From: a virus
Reading direction: 5' to 3' (one strand)
DNA: 30,733 nt
Virus record (IMG/VR): IMGVR_UViG_3300027141_000011
Location: 1 to 30,733 of that record
The notes below the pieces were generated by a model. It was not told the origin of the DNA and did no database searches. It was given only the letters and a program-made list of their open reading frames with translations. This document shows, one piece after another, positions 14,662 to 21,444 of this stretch (position 1 is its first letter; each line of letters opens with the position of its first letter). A program made the position numbers and the translations under genes.

Positions 14662-15212
14662 TGACAACACTAGTTGGTGTTCAATACGAAGATAAATGCG
14701 TATTAGCTGCAGACAGTCAGGTGACCGACCCTGATGGGCGTATTCAAAAGCATTACCAGATGGTAAAAATTTCCCAACGTGGAGACCTTTTAATTGCTGG
14801 TTCTGGTGAGGTTAACCCTTGCGATATTGCCCAGCACATTTGGAATCCTCCAAAGTTAACAGCAGCGCACAAAAAAGACGTATATCATTTTGCTATTACT
14901 AAAGTAGTACCTTCTTTACGTAAATGTTTAAAAGATAACGGCTATAACTTTGAAGAAGAGCGCGATAAAAACACAACCGAGCAGCGTTTCCATTTTCTCA
15001 TTGCCGTTGGCGGTGAGATTTTTGATATTAGTGATGACCTTTCGGTAACTCGTTCTCAAGACGGGTTATACGCCGTAGGAAATGGCTCAGCATATGCTTT
15101 GGGGGCGCTTCATGCTGGTGCTAACGCCGTAGAGGCATTAGAAATTGCAGAAAAACTAGACGCTTATACCTCAGGACCATTTCAAGTAGTAAAACAAGAA
15201 AAGGTAGGCTGA
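14661..15212 (+). CDS. HslV/20S proteasome beta-like peptidase
   Basis: 183-residue Ntn-hydrolase of the HslV/proteasome-beta type, a self-compartmentalising threonine peptidase. After Met removal the N-terminus is Thr-Thr, as in HslV; LAADSQ supplies the Asp17 equivalent and MVKIS the Lys33 equivalent. LLIAGSGE and the late GNGSAYALGA match the family core, with Asn in GNG where HslV has Ser in GSG. Length matches HslV (about 175). No HslU or other unfoldase is in the window, so it would need a host ATPase or act on small peptides. It begins at the last base of the RuvC-like gene (TAATG). Capsid maturation protease is an alternative role. Confidence 0.82.
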   Translation: MTTLVGVQYEDKCVLAADSQVTDPDGRIQKHYQMVKISQRGDLLIAGSGEVNPCDIAQHIWNPPKLTAAHKKDVYHFAITKVVPSLRKCLKDNGYNFEEERDKNTTEQRFHFLIAVGGEIFDISDDLSVTRSQDGLYAVGNGSAYALGALHAGANAVEALEIAEKLDAYTSGPFQVVKQEKVG

Positions 15213-15379
15213 TGCCAAAATATGATTTTACCTGTATTAACTGTGACCGTACAGTTGAGATGCACTTTGCTTTTGATGCTACACAACGTCCTTCTTGCGA
15301 AGGTTGCGGAGAGTTTATGATTAAATCTTACACACCACCATCAGTGCAGTTTAAAGGCGGAGGGTGGGGCGGACAATGA
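15212..15379 (+). CDS. FmdB-type zinc-ribbon protein
   Basis: 55 residues beginning MPKYDFTCINC with a second pair CEGCG, the FmdB-family zinc-ribbon pattern (Mpxy-f-C--C...CP-CG), then a Gly-rich tail KGGGWGGQ. These tiny proteins are common in actinobacteria and actinophages and are often called putative regulators without proof. It begins in the base after the peptidase stop region (TGATG) and its stop overlaps the next start (ATGA). Confidence 0.75.
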   Translation: MPKYDFTCINCDRTVEMHFAFDATQRPSCEGCGEFMIKSYTPPSVQFKGGGWGGQ

Positions 15380-15543
15380 AAAAATATCCAACTATGTACG
15401 ATTTAGGGCTTAAGTTACCAGTTTTAGTTGCTGATGATGATTTTATTGAGCATTTACATGAGATGGGTTTTAGCAAAACTATTGATATTGGGGACTTAGC
15501 CCTTGAGTGGGTTGATTGGGTTAAGGAGAACGTAAATGAGTAA
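15376..15543 (+). CDS. small acidic protein, unknown
   Basis: 55 residues, acidic, beginning MKKYPTMYDLGLK and containing a DDDFIEHLHEMGF stretch and a final helix (LALEWVDWVKEN). Both ends overlap neighbours (ATGA at the start, ATGAGTAA at the end), which supports translation. No family is recognised. Its position three genes after the peptidase makes it a possible adaptor, without direct evidence. Confidence 0.6.
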   Translation: MKKYPTMYDLGLKLPVLVADDDFIEHLHEMGFSKTIDIGDLALEWVDWVKENVNE

Positions 15544-15781
15544 GACGCAAGACAAGCGAGCAGCACGTGTTGCCGAACAACAAGAGTTTATTAAGAAACG
15601 CCGCATAGCTCAGTTAGCCGTGTTTGAATCTAACTTTAACGCGGGTTTACAGTTTTATAATGACAACAAAGACAAGATGTCAGAAGAAGAAATTGCCCTT
15701 ATTGATAAAGAGATTGAAGACAACCTCGCCCTAATCCATAATATAAAAAAGGAGTGGAGTTTAGATGGCCAAGAGTCATAA
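15536..15781 (+). CDS. small charged helical protein, unknown
   Basis: 81 residues, highly charged and almost entirely helical, with Lys/Arg/Gln-rich sequence (QDKRAARVAEQQEFIKKRR) then an acidic half (EEEIALIDKEIED). Probably a coiled coil. It overlaps both neighbours. No family assignment. Confidence 0.6.
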   Translation: MSKTQDKRAARVAEQQEFIKKRRIAQLAVFESNFNAGLQFYNDNKDKMSEEEIALIDKEIEDNLALIHNIKKEWSLDGQES

Positions 15782-15998
15782 GAAAAAAGACTTGCTAGAA
15801 GACGGTTGGATGACCTCTGATGAGTTTGTAGACCGCCTTGCCCTTGGACTTAGGGAGTATCTAAGCTCTAATTGGGGCCATACTCACGGTCAGCTACACC
15901 ATCCAGAAGACTTAGCAACTACTGCTTCAGTTTATATGGAAGTTGCTTATAGAGTTATTGCAGACTTTAGCGGTTGTCGCCATGGCAAAGGGAATTAG
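15765..15998 (+). CDS. small protein, unknown
   Basis: 77 residues. A basic start (MAKSHKKKD) is followed by an acidic helix and a His-rich centre (WGHTHGQLHHPED) that could bind metal, then a hydrophobic helix VYMEVAYRVIADF and CRHGKGN. It starts inside the end of the preceding gene, with an AAGGAG about 10 nt upstream. Function unknown. Confidence 0.58.
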   Translation: MAKSHKKKDLLEDGWMTSDEFVDRLALGLREYLSSNWGHTHGQLHHPEDLATTASVYMEVAYRVIADFSGCRHGKGN

Positions 15999-16203
15999 AG
16001 AACTAAAGCCTGATTACACAGGCACTATGGAGTATGCGGACCAGATTTGCCATGAATGCCCTACCTGTGAGTCTAGTCTGTGGAATATAAAGGCTAGTTT
16101 TCAGGATTACGAGTTAGCCCAGTATTTGTTGGATATGGAGTGTTCTGTTTGCGGCAGCTATGCCAAGGCTCCCACGCCTTTAGACAGACCAACTTTAATT
16201 TAG
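15982..16203 (+). CDS. small zinc-finger protein with two CxxC-type pairs
   Basis: 73 residues from the ATG at 15982, which overlaps the previous gene. Cysteines in CHECPTC and later CSVCG form a probable four-cysteine zinc site around a helical segment (SFQDYELAQYLLD). An in-frame upstream ATG at 15943 would overlap more deeply and is less likely. Last gene of this cluster before a 52-base gap. Function unknown. Confidence 0.62.
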   Translation: MAKGIRELKPDYTGTMEYADQICHECPTCESSLWNIKASFQDYELAQYLLDMECSVCGSYAKAPTPLDRPTLI

Positions 16204-16255
16204 ACTGCATAATTGTATCTACGGGGTTCCACACTATTCGTAAACCGAGGTACAC

Positions 16256-16534
16256 ATGTCCGAACCAAAAGATGAACAAATCCTACGCGTTGGCGCAGGA
16301 AGCAACCCACAAGCTGTAGCATCAGCTATTGCCCACAGCATTTATGAAACTCGCACTTGTAAAATTCGTGCAGTTGGCGCTGGCGCAGTAAACCAAGCCG
16401 TTAAGGCAATCGCTATTGCCCGTGGATACACAGCTCCACGAGGTCTAGACCTTCTTTGCATCCCTGGCTTCTCAAGCATTGACAGCCATGACGGTCAGAT
16501 TTCTGCAATTGTTTTTGATGTAAAGGCAAGTTAA
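16256..16534 (+). CDS. spoVS: SpoVS-family (Alba-like) protein
   Basis: 92 residues matching stage V sporulation protein S across nearly its whole length: ILRVGAGSNPQAVASAIAHS, RAVGAGAVNQAVKAIAIARG and LDLLCIPGF are close to the bacterial consensus. SpoVS has an Alba-like fold and is a putative nucleic-acid binder affecting sporulation and septation in Bacillus; its biochemical role is unsettled. No other sporulation gene is near. The 52 bases upstream hold no clear promoter. Carriage by a phage suggests nucleoid or RNA binding, by inference. Confidence 0.88.
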   Translation: MSEPKDEQILRVGAGSNPQAVASAIAHSIYETRTCKIRAVGAGAVNQAVKAIAIARGYTAPRGLDLLCIPGFSSIDSHDGQISAIVFDVKAS

Positions 16535-16595
16535 CCCTGTATTTCTACCCCAATAGATATACCCTGTTATTACTCCTAAGGCCAAAGGAAACCAT

Positions 16596-16937
16596 ATGAA
16601 AAAAGACTCAACAAAGAACTCAGCACCGATTGCTCCGACATCTGCGGAACCATCAAACGCTGCAGGTTCAAAGCCACAAGTTGCTAGACCTGTAAAGGGA
16701 ACACTTGTGAAGAAGACTGGCAACGCTAAGGGTGCAACAGACCCTTACACACAGGCAAAGCCAGCACGTAAGAACATTCTTGGACAACTCGCTCGCGGTG
16801 GCGCTCGCTACGGCATTCGTGTTAAGTTCCAGAAGAGCACTGCTCCAGAAGCAGGCGCTACTCAGAGCAATGGTCGTATGTTTAGTTCAGCCATTAATCG
16901 TCAGCGCCCAAATTTCAAAGACGGCAGCAGCAACTAA
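16596..16937 (+). CDS. basic low-complexity protein, unknown
   Basis: 113 residues rich in Lys, Ala, Ser, Pro and Gly, with an alternating basic pattern and one conserved-looking segment LARGGARYGIRVKFQ. Composition suggests disorder and nucleic-acid binding, as for histone-like or virion-packaged proteins. An AAAGGA 6 nt before the ATG supports the start. It is the last gene before a strong terminator at 16954. The 61-base gap before it has no clear promoter. Confidence 0.6.
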   Translation: MKKDSTKNSAPIAPTSAEPSNAAGSKPQVARPVKGTLVKKTGNAKGATDPYTQAKPARKNILGQLARGGARYGIRVKFQKSTAPEAGATQSNGRMFSSAINRQRPNFKDGSSN

Positions 16938-16953
16938 AACTTAATAGCTAGAG

Positions 16954-16977
16954 GCCCCGCTATATGCGGGGCTTTTT
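16954..16977 (+). terminator. rho-independent terminator
   Basis: GCCCCGC (16954-16960), loop TATAT, GCGGGGC (16966-16972), then TTTTT. A classical stem plus T-run that ends the transcript running through SpoVS and the basic protein and separates it from the Hsp20 gene. Confidence 0.9.
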
Positions 16978-17011
16978 GCATTTTGGGAATATATTTTATA
17001 TTAGATTGTTG

Positions 17012-17017
17012 TATACT
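17012..17017 (+). promoter_or_regulatory. -10 box TATACT of the hsp20 promoter
   Basis: TATACT lies in the AT-rich 96-base gap between the terminator at 16977 and the hsp20 start. No good -35 is seen at the usual distance, so an activator or alternative sigma factor may be needed. The leader ends with AAGGAG (17061-17066) 7 nt before the ATG, the strongest ribosome site in the window. Confidence 0.5.
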
Positions 17018-17073
17018 ATAGATGACTGCTCAACCGAGGGTCACTTAACTTATATCGTCTAAGGAGATATATT

Positions 17074-17622
17074 ATGGCTTCAGGCTACCCAATGGGCTCA
17101 CCACATGAAAGAAATCAAGAATGGTCGATTCCCCATCAACCAAAGCAAATACCAGCAGGAACTCAACAGCTTATTAAGGGTTATCAACTAGCTGCAGAAC
17201 GTTCCGTAGACCCATTTAAACTGCTACACAACATGCTAGACCCGTGGACATTTGGGTTTGAGCGCCACCTAGAGTTCTTCGAGAACCTAGAAGACGTTCG
17301 TATTAAGTCCAACTACCCCCCATACAACATCAAGACCCTACCCGATAATAAGGCGCAAATTGAGCTTGCTATTGCAGGGTTTAAGAAGGATGATGTTAAG
17401 ATTACCTATAAAGAAAACATCATCACAGTCGAAGGCAACCAAGGCGAAGACGATGCGGAGTACTCATATAAGGGTATTGCAGCACGTAACTTTGTACAGA
17501 AGTTTGCAGTTGCAGACGACGTAATTGTAGGAGACGCAAAACTATCTGATGGTTTCTTAATCATTGAGCTAGAGCGCCTCATTCCCGAAGGCAAAAAAGA
17601 AAAAACAATCAAGATTAAATAA
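17074..17622 (+). CDS. hsp20: IbpA-like small heat-shock protein (Hsp20)
   Basis: 182-residue alpha-crystallin-domain chaperone that would hold unfolding proteins in a refoldable state. The core spans about residues 80-175. YPPYNIKTL, ELAIAGFKKDDV, YKGIAARNF and LERLIPEGKK match IbpA/IbpB closely, and FGFERHLEFFE matches the IbpA N-terminal motif. The first about 55 residues are an extra Pro/Gln-rich extension. It is a single-gene unit between two terminators with its own strong ribosome site, implying separate and probably high expression. Hsp20 genes are known in cyanophages, where a role in particle assembly or stress is supposed. Confidence 0.92.
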   Translation: MASGYPMGSPHERNQEWSIPHQPKQIPAGTQQLIKGYQLAAERSVDPFKLLHNMLDPWTFGFERHLEFFENLEDVRIKSNYPPYNIKTLPDNKAQIELAIAGFKKDDVKITYKENIITVEGNQGEDDAEYSYKGIAARNFVQKFAVADDVIVGDAKLSDGFLIIELERLIPEGKKEKTIKIK

Positions 17623-17668
17623 GACTGTCCATGGACGTCCACTGACGTTCACCAGTGTTATTATATGA

Positions 17669-17698
17669 TTGCAAGACGTACTGTAACCCTGTTATAGT
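17669..17698 (+). promoter_or_regulatory. candidate promoter just upstream of a terminator
   Basis: TTGCAA (17669-17674), an 18-bp spacer and TATAGT (17693-17698) make a fair promoter. Transcription would start near 17705 and meet the hairpin at 17723, so either a very short RNA or an attenuated leader for the gene at 17830 results. Upstream at 17627-17636 lies the palindrome GTCCATGGAC, a possible protein site. Inferred only. Confidence 0.4.
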
Positions 17699-17722
17699 AC
17701 GACTCCCCCTTCTTGTACCGTG

Positions 17723-17755
17723 ACCCCCTGCTAAATATTTTATTTAGCAGGGGGT
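17723..17755 (+). terminator. 15-bp hairpin terminator after hsp20
   Basis: The arms 17723-17737 and 17741-17755 pair perfectly over 15 bp (core CCCCCTGCTAAAT) with a TTT loop; a T-rich but interrupted tract (TTACTTTACTT) follows. It could end the hsp20 transcript and also attenuate a transcript starting near 17705. Confidence 0.8.
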
Positions 17756-17829
17756 TTACTTTACTTACCGCCACTGATTCTTTATGATACGCTTACTATC
17801 ACACACGAGACGGGGCGAAAGGACAACCT

Positions 17830-18129
17830 ATGCCTAAGGAGCCAGATAAAAAGAGTCTGGGCGATTTGCTTACAGAATTAGAGGCAAATCCAAAGAGAAG
17901 CAAAAGCGCAGGTGCATGTATCTGTGGTAGATGGTTAACAACTATTGATAAAGATACAGTAGAGCGTATGTATAAAGCTTTTGGTGGAACAAAAATTCTT
18001 GTAGATATTTCTAATTACTTTTATGCAATTAAAGAAGTGTATCCAGAGATTCCATTAGAAAAGACAACGTTCTATATGCACTTTAGAAGAAAATGCTCAT
18101 GCTATAGAAACAACGGAGATAATGCCTAA
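17830..18129 (+). CDS. small Cys-containing protein, unknown
   Basis: 99 residues. Two C-x-C pairs, CICGRW and RKCSCYR, flank a helical centre, so a bound metal is possible. The N-terminus is acidic and basic mixed with no signal peptide. AAAGGA precedes the ATG. The stop shares a base with the phosphoesterase start (TAATG), so the two are coupled and may act together. A small DNA-binding protein is possible, but no known fold is recognised. Confidence 0.6.
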   Translation: MPKEPDKKSLGDLLTELEANPKRSKSAGACICGRWLTTIDKDTVERMYKAFGGTKILVDISNYFYAIKEVYPEIPLEKTTFYMHFRRKCSCYRNNGDNA

Positions 18130-19160
18130 TGACAACAAAATTAAGTTTAAACGATATTTTAGATATGGCTATAGTAGACGCGGAAGTCGCTCCTACTAAC
18201 TGGGCTTGGCCACCAATACAACAAGCAAAGCCAACAGTTATTAAGCCAGCAGAATATAAAGAAAAACAAGCAACAAAAAATGGATTTAAATTATTCGTAT
18301 TTGTACCCGACCCACAGATTGGTTACCGCAAATACGAAGATGGAGCACTAGACCCATTCCACGATGAAGCAGCAATTGATGTACATTTCCAACTACTTGC
18401 ATACATGGAAAAACGCTACGGCGTAGATGAGATTGTGCACCTAGGCGATTACTTAGACCTACCAACAATGGGTAAGTACGCCCAAGAGGAAATGTTTGCA
18501 CACACTGTGCAACCAGCACTTGATTACGGCCACGCTTTGCTAGCTAAACAACGTGCCACTTGCCCAACTGCAAAGATTACTTTAATTGAAGGTAACCACG
18601 ACTGCCGTATGCAGAAGTACGTAACAATGAACGCCATGGCTTCTAAGGGTATTAAACGCGCAGGCGCTACTCCAGAAGATTGGCCTGTTATGTCTATTCC
18701 TTTCCTACTTCGCTTAGATGAAATTAATGTTGATTACGTAGGTGGTTACCCAGCAGGTGAGTATTGGATTACTCCACACTTACGTGCTGTACACGGAACT
18801 ACTGTCCGCTCTGGTGGGTCAACCGCTTCAGCGTATGTAAACAAGAACCCACACGTATCAACAGTGTTTGGTCACGCTCACCGTCAAGAGATGCAGTACA
18901 AAACTGTGGCTAATGGCGATGGCCCTATCCGTTCAGTGTCAGCGTCACCAGGATGCTTATGCCGTGTAGATGGTGCCGTTCCTTCATATGGTTCTGGTTT
19001 AAATGACCAAGGACGTCCACTTAAGCACTGGGAAGACTGGCAGCAGGGAATTATGATTGGCTGGGTCCATGAAGATGACGGCCATTTCACCTTGCAACCT
19101 ATTCATATTATGGATGGCGAAGCTATTTACGAGGGTAAAGAGTTTAAGGCGACCGTCTAA
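18129..19160 (+). CDS. calcineurin-like metallophosphoesterase
   Basis: 343 residues with all five metallophosphoesterase motifs: DPQ (61-63, with Gln in place of the usual His), GDYLD (106-110), GNHD (155-158), VHG (221-223) and GHAH (248-251). These bind two metal ions that hydrolyse phosphodiesters or phosphomonoesters. Size and motif spacing resemble phage-borne proteins annotated as DNA-repair exonuclease-like; no SbcC/Rad50 partner is encoded here. The His-to-Gln change in motif I is worth noting because it alters a metal ligand. It is coupled to the small Cys protein upstream. Substrate is unknown. Confidence 0.85.
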   Translation: MTTKLSLNDILDMAIVDAEVAPTNWAWPPIQQAKPTVIKPAEYKEKQATKNGFKLFVFVPDPQIGYRKYEDGALDPFHDEAAIDVHFQLLAYMEKRYGVDEIVHLGDYLDLPTMGKYAQEEMFAHTVQPALDYGHALLAKQRATCPTAKITLIEGNHDCRMQKYVTMNAMASKGIKRAGATPEDWPVMSIPFLLRLDEINVDYVGGYPAGEYWITPHLRAVHGTTVRSGGSTASAYVNKNPHVSTVFGHAHRQEMQYKTVANGDGPIRSVSASPGCLCRVDGAVPSYGSGLNDQGRPLKHWEDWQQGIMIGWVHEDDGHFTLQPIHIMDGEAIYEGKEFKATV

Positions 19161-19171
19161 ACATACAGGCG

Positions 19172-19177
19172 TATGAT
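19172..19177 (+). promoter_or_regulatory. -10 box TATGAT, probable leaderless promoter
   Basis: TATGAT is followed by exactly 6 nt (TGAGGC) and the ATG at 19184. The 23-base gap between genes contains no good ribosome site. Fits the TANNNT-N6-start pattern of the window. Confidence 0.5.
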
Positions 19178-19183
19178 TGAGGC

Positions 19184-19729
19184 ATGACTGCCCCACACCA
19201 AAATACACAAAGTCTAGGCGCTGCAGGTATGCAGGGCACCTACACCAATTACGGTGGCGGTGGAACCCCTGTTGCTCGTTCAGAGCTTGACTTCTTGCGT
19301 ATTGGTCAAGGACGTATACCTCAAGCTGAGTATCCAGACGGATACCTTGGAACTATTCGTACACGTCGTGACGACCGTGGCCGTGGCAAACCAAACGGAA
19401 CATCAGAAAATGTACTTGACAGCTTAAAGACTCGCGTCACTCAACGCTCATACCAACGCGGTGTTCACCGCGGTGAGCGTATTGACCAGTCTGATTATTA
19501 CTATCCCGCAGGTTTAGAAAACACAAGAGGCATCGCTCGACAGATGCAAGCATCTAAAGAGGGAAACGTATATAAAGTTAAGCGTCACGTTGAAGCCTAT
19601 AACTTGGTGCCTGCTCCTCACCTTCCTAACGACGGTAAAGCAGGCCCTACTGTTAAGAGTGATTCACCTGTTAACATTAATAAGGTACGCCAAGAGCAGA
19701 TGTCGCGCATGCGACCACAGTGGAAGTAA
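19184..19729 (+). CDS. unknown Gly/Tyr/Arg-rich protein
   Basis: 181 residues, low in hydrophobic core residues, with Gly- and Tyr-rich start (TYTNYGGGGTP), Arg-rich centre (TRRDDRGRGKP) and a basic tail. Likely disordered. It heads a run of seven small genes with similar composition (19184-21427), all translated close together. Composition would fit minor virion or nucleic-acid-associated proteins, but no structural motif is recognised. Confidence 0.6.
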   Translation: MTAPHQNTQSLGAAGMQGTYTNYGGGGTPVARSELDFLRIGQGRIPQAEYPDGYLGTIRTRRDDRGRGKPNGTSENVLDSLKTRVTQRSYQRGVHRGERIDQSDYYYPAGLENTRGIARQMQASKEGNVYKVKRHVEAYNLVPAPHLPNDGKAGPTVKSDSPVNINKVRQEQMSRMRPQWK

Positions 19730-19732
19730 AAT

Positions 19733-20122
19733 ATGCCAGGTAAATACGCAGATGGTGTCTACGGTCATAAGCCGTGGGACAAAGACCGTCCTGGACTTTA
19801 CGCTCCAGAAGAAGCAGCATTTCCCCCACAGGAATACCTAGGGCCATTTCAGTCTAATCAAGACCGTTTACTTAACCAGTCTTTGGCAACATGGACTATG
19901 AGTAGCGAAGAGATTCAGGCTTATGTGCGTCCAAACCTGCCTCAAATAAACTTATTTCCGTCACGATACGGTTATGTAACAGAGGAAATTGGTATTCAAG
20001 ATATAATTGAACTACCTGGTAGAAACCAGAATCAGGTTGGTCAGCGTGTAGAGTCTGATTACTCCAATACTCCAAACACTACACAATCAACAAGCCGAAA
20101 CACACTAGGAGGGTCAGTCTAA
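19733..20122 (+). CDS. unknown polar protein
   Basis: 129 residues beginning MPGKYADGVYGHKPWDKDR. It is aromatic and proline-rich in the first half, with an Asn/Gln/Thr/Ser-rich tail (NTPNTTQSTSRNT) likely to be disordered. It begins three bases after the previous stop and its stop overlaps the next start (TAATG). Similar in style to the preceding gene; no family recognised. Confidence 0.58.
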   Translation: MPGKYADGVYGHKPWDKDRPGLYAPEEAAFPPQEYLGPFQSNQDRLLNQSLATWTMSSEEIQAYVRPNLPQINLFPSRYGYVTEEIGIQDIIELPGRNQNQVGQRVESDYSNTPNTTQSTSRNTLGGSV

Positions 20123-20301
20123 TGCCACGTAATAACGCAGATTTTAAAGCAGGACAGGTTCCTGTAACTTTCCAGATGTCTGCAAAAGATGGAAGCTGGT
20201 CAGGCTCACATACTTTTATGTCTAAAAGCCCAGAGCATGCAAAATCGCAAGCTGCTGCAACAGGTTATAAAGTTGAAGGCGAAGGAAAAGTCGGCGCATG
20301 A
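20122..20301 (+). CDS. small polar protein, unknown
   Basis: 59 residues, Ser/Ala/Lys/Gly-rich, containing QVPVTFQMSAKDGSW and a final basic-acidic tail. Both ends overlap neighbours by one to four bases, the main support for it being a gene. No family assignment. Confidence 0.58.
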   Translation: MPRNNADFKAGQVPVTFQMSAKDGSWSGSHTFMSKSPEHAKSQAAATGYKVEGEGKVGA

Positions 20302-20510
20302 GTAAAGACCCAGGATTATTCACCGATAGCACAGGTGAAGGCATGGCTGGGGCTACAGATGTCAGCCTTGGGACCGTTTATAATGGCACTAAAAGCTGTA
20401 AAGCCTGTGGTTCAAGCATGAACCCAGTACAATCATTGAGGGACCAAGACGTTTGCCCAAACTGCAACCGTCGTAAGGCCCATCGATTAGTGAAAGGACG
20501 CATGTCATAA
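20298..20510 (+). CDS. small zinc-ribbon protein
   Basis: 70 residues. An unstructured Gly/Thr-rich first half is followed by CKACG and CPNCN, a four-cysteine zinc ribbon, then a basic end (RRKAHRLVKGR). It overlaps both neighbours (ATGA at the start, TAATG at the end). The basic tail next to a ribbon suggests nucleic-acid binding. Confidence 0.65.
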   Translation: MSKDPGLFTDSTGEGMAGATDVSLGTVYNGTKSCKACGSSMNPVQSLRDQDVCPNCNRRKAHRLVKGRMS

Positions 20511-20719
20511 TGGCAGTCAATCAATCACGTTCACTTAACGGAGATATGTCCGAAGGTGCAACAGACGGCAAGTATCGTAAGCGCCGTCCTAATACAACTG
20601 TAGCTGCTGGCATGGGCGACCAAGATGTGGTTAAGAACCGCGCAGGTCTACACCCATACATGAACTACGGTTTTATTAATTCAGAAGAACAATCTAAGGT
20701 TAACCCAGCGGGTAACTAA
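20510..20719 (+). CDS. small basic polar protein, unknown
   Basis: 69 residues, rich in Asn, Gly, Lys and Arg (KYRKRRPNTT), with a Tyr-containing end (HPYMNYGF). Shares its first base with the previous stop codon. Probably disordered; no family recognised. Confidence 0.55.
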   Translation: MAVNQSRSLNGDMSEGATDGKYRKRRPNTTVAAGMGDQDVVKNRAGLHPYMNYGFINSEEQSKVNPAGN

Positions 20720-20720
20720 C

Positions 20721-20903
20721 ATGGCAAAGACACCACGTCGCCGTGAGTTTGACAGCGTACGCCAATTTCAAAAGTTTGGTAGTGCGTTAGACAAGCTTGG
20801 CAATAAGTCATCAGGTCCAACTAGTAATGTAACTAAGTTGGAAGATTCTGAGTATTACGAGCGCAAAATGGGCGCCGACATTATTGAGGCGCGTAACAAG
20901 TGA
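20721..20903 (+). CDS. small basic protein, unknown
   Basis: 60 residues, beginning MAKTPRRREFDSV and helical at both ends. It starts one base after the preceding stop and its stop overlaps the next start (GTGA). No recognisable family. Confidence 0.55.
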   Translation: MAKTPRRREFDSVRQFQKFGSALDKLGNKSSGPTSNVTKLEDSEYYERKMGADIIEARNK

Positions 20904-21427
20904 ACCCTAGTGAGTTTCAGTTTAGCGGAACAAGGGACGCAAACGGCGAAATTAAAATAAGCGCTCAAGAGGCAATGAACCCTAAAGAGCACAAGATGAT
21001 TAAGTTTGATAAAGAAAACGCTGCTCAACGCGCAATCCTTTCCGCATCAGCAGATAAAGAACACCCAAACTATATTGCTGGAACCGCAATCCACGCTGGC
21101 GGTCACTTTTCTATCCCTAACACAGCAATTCGTAAACCAAATAACTATTCCCCTGCAGCAGACCACAGACGTCATAAGCTTATTACAGACGCCATGGCTG
21201 GTGGCCAAAACAAGGCTAAAGTTACCCCAACACCAAGGGGTGGAAAAAAATCAACGGGACCATCCCCGCTTGAAGCAGTAGCCGCAAAGCTTGGACCAAG
21301 CACCCAGCGTAAGACCACAATTGACACCGTAACTGGTAAGAAAACCGAAAAGATTTCAGATGCTGAGTTTGCTGCCAAAGAAGCTAAGATGTCAAAAGCA
21401 AGGGCAGCTTTAAAAAAGTCTAAGTAG
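20900..21427 (+). CDS. basic Ala/Lys-rich protein, unknown
   Basis: 175 residues from a GTG that overlaps the previous stop. The first two thirds contain His-bearing motifs (AGGHFSIPN, AADHRRHKL); the last third is a Lys/Ala/Thr-rich tail ending KARAALKKSK, like histone H1-type or virion DNA-packaging tails. Probably nucleic-acid-binding by composition. Last of the run of small polar genes before a new promoter at 21430. Confidence 0.58.
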   Translation: MNPSEFQFSGTRDANGEIKISAQEAMNPKEHKMIKFDKENAAQRAILSASADKEHPNYIAGTAIHAGGHFSIPNTAIRKPNNYSPAADHRRHKLITDAMAGGQNKAKVTPTPRGGKKSTGPSPLEAVAAKLGPSTQRKTTIDTVTGKKTEKISDAEFAAKEAKMSKARAALKKSK

Positions 21428-21429
21428 TG

Positions 21430-21438
21430 TGATAGGCT
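21430..21438 (+). promoter_or_regulatory. extended -10 TGATAGGCT, probable leaderless promoter
   Basis: TGA plus TAGGCT (21433-21438), then 6 nt and ATG at 21445. Differs by one base from the boxes at 12745 and 23509. No ribosome site lies between. Confidence 0.6.
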
Positions 21439-21444
21439 ACCGTC

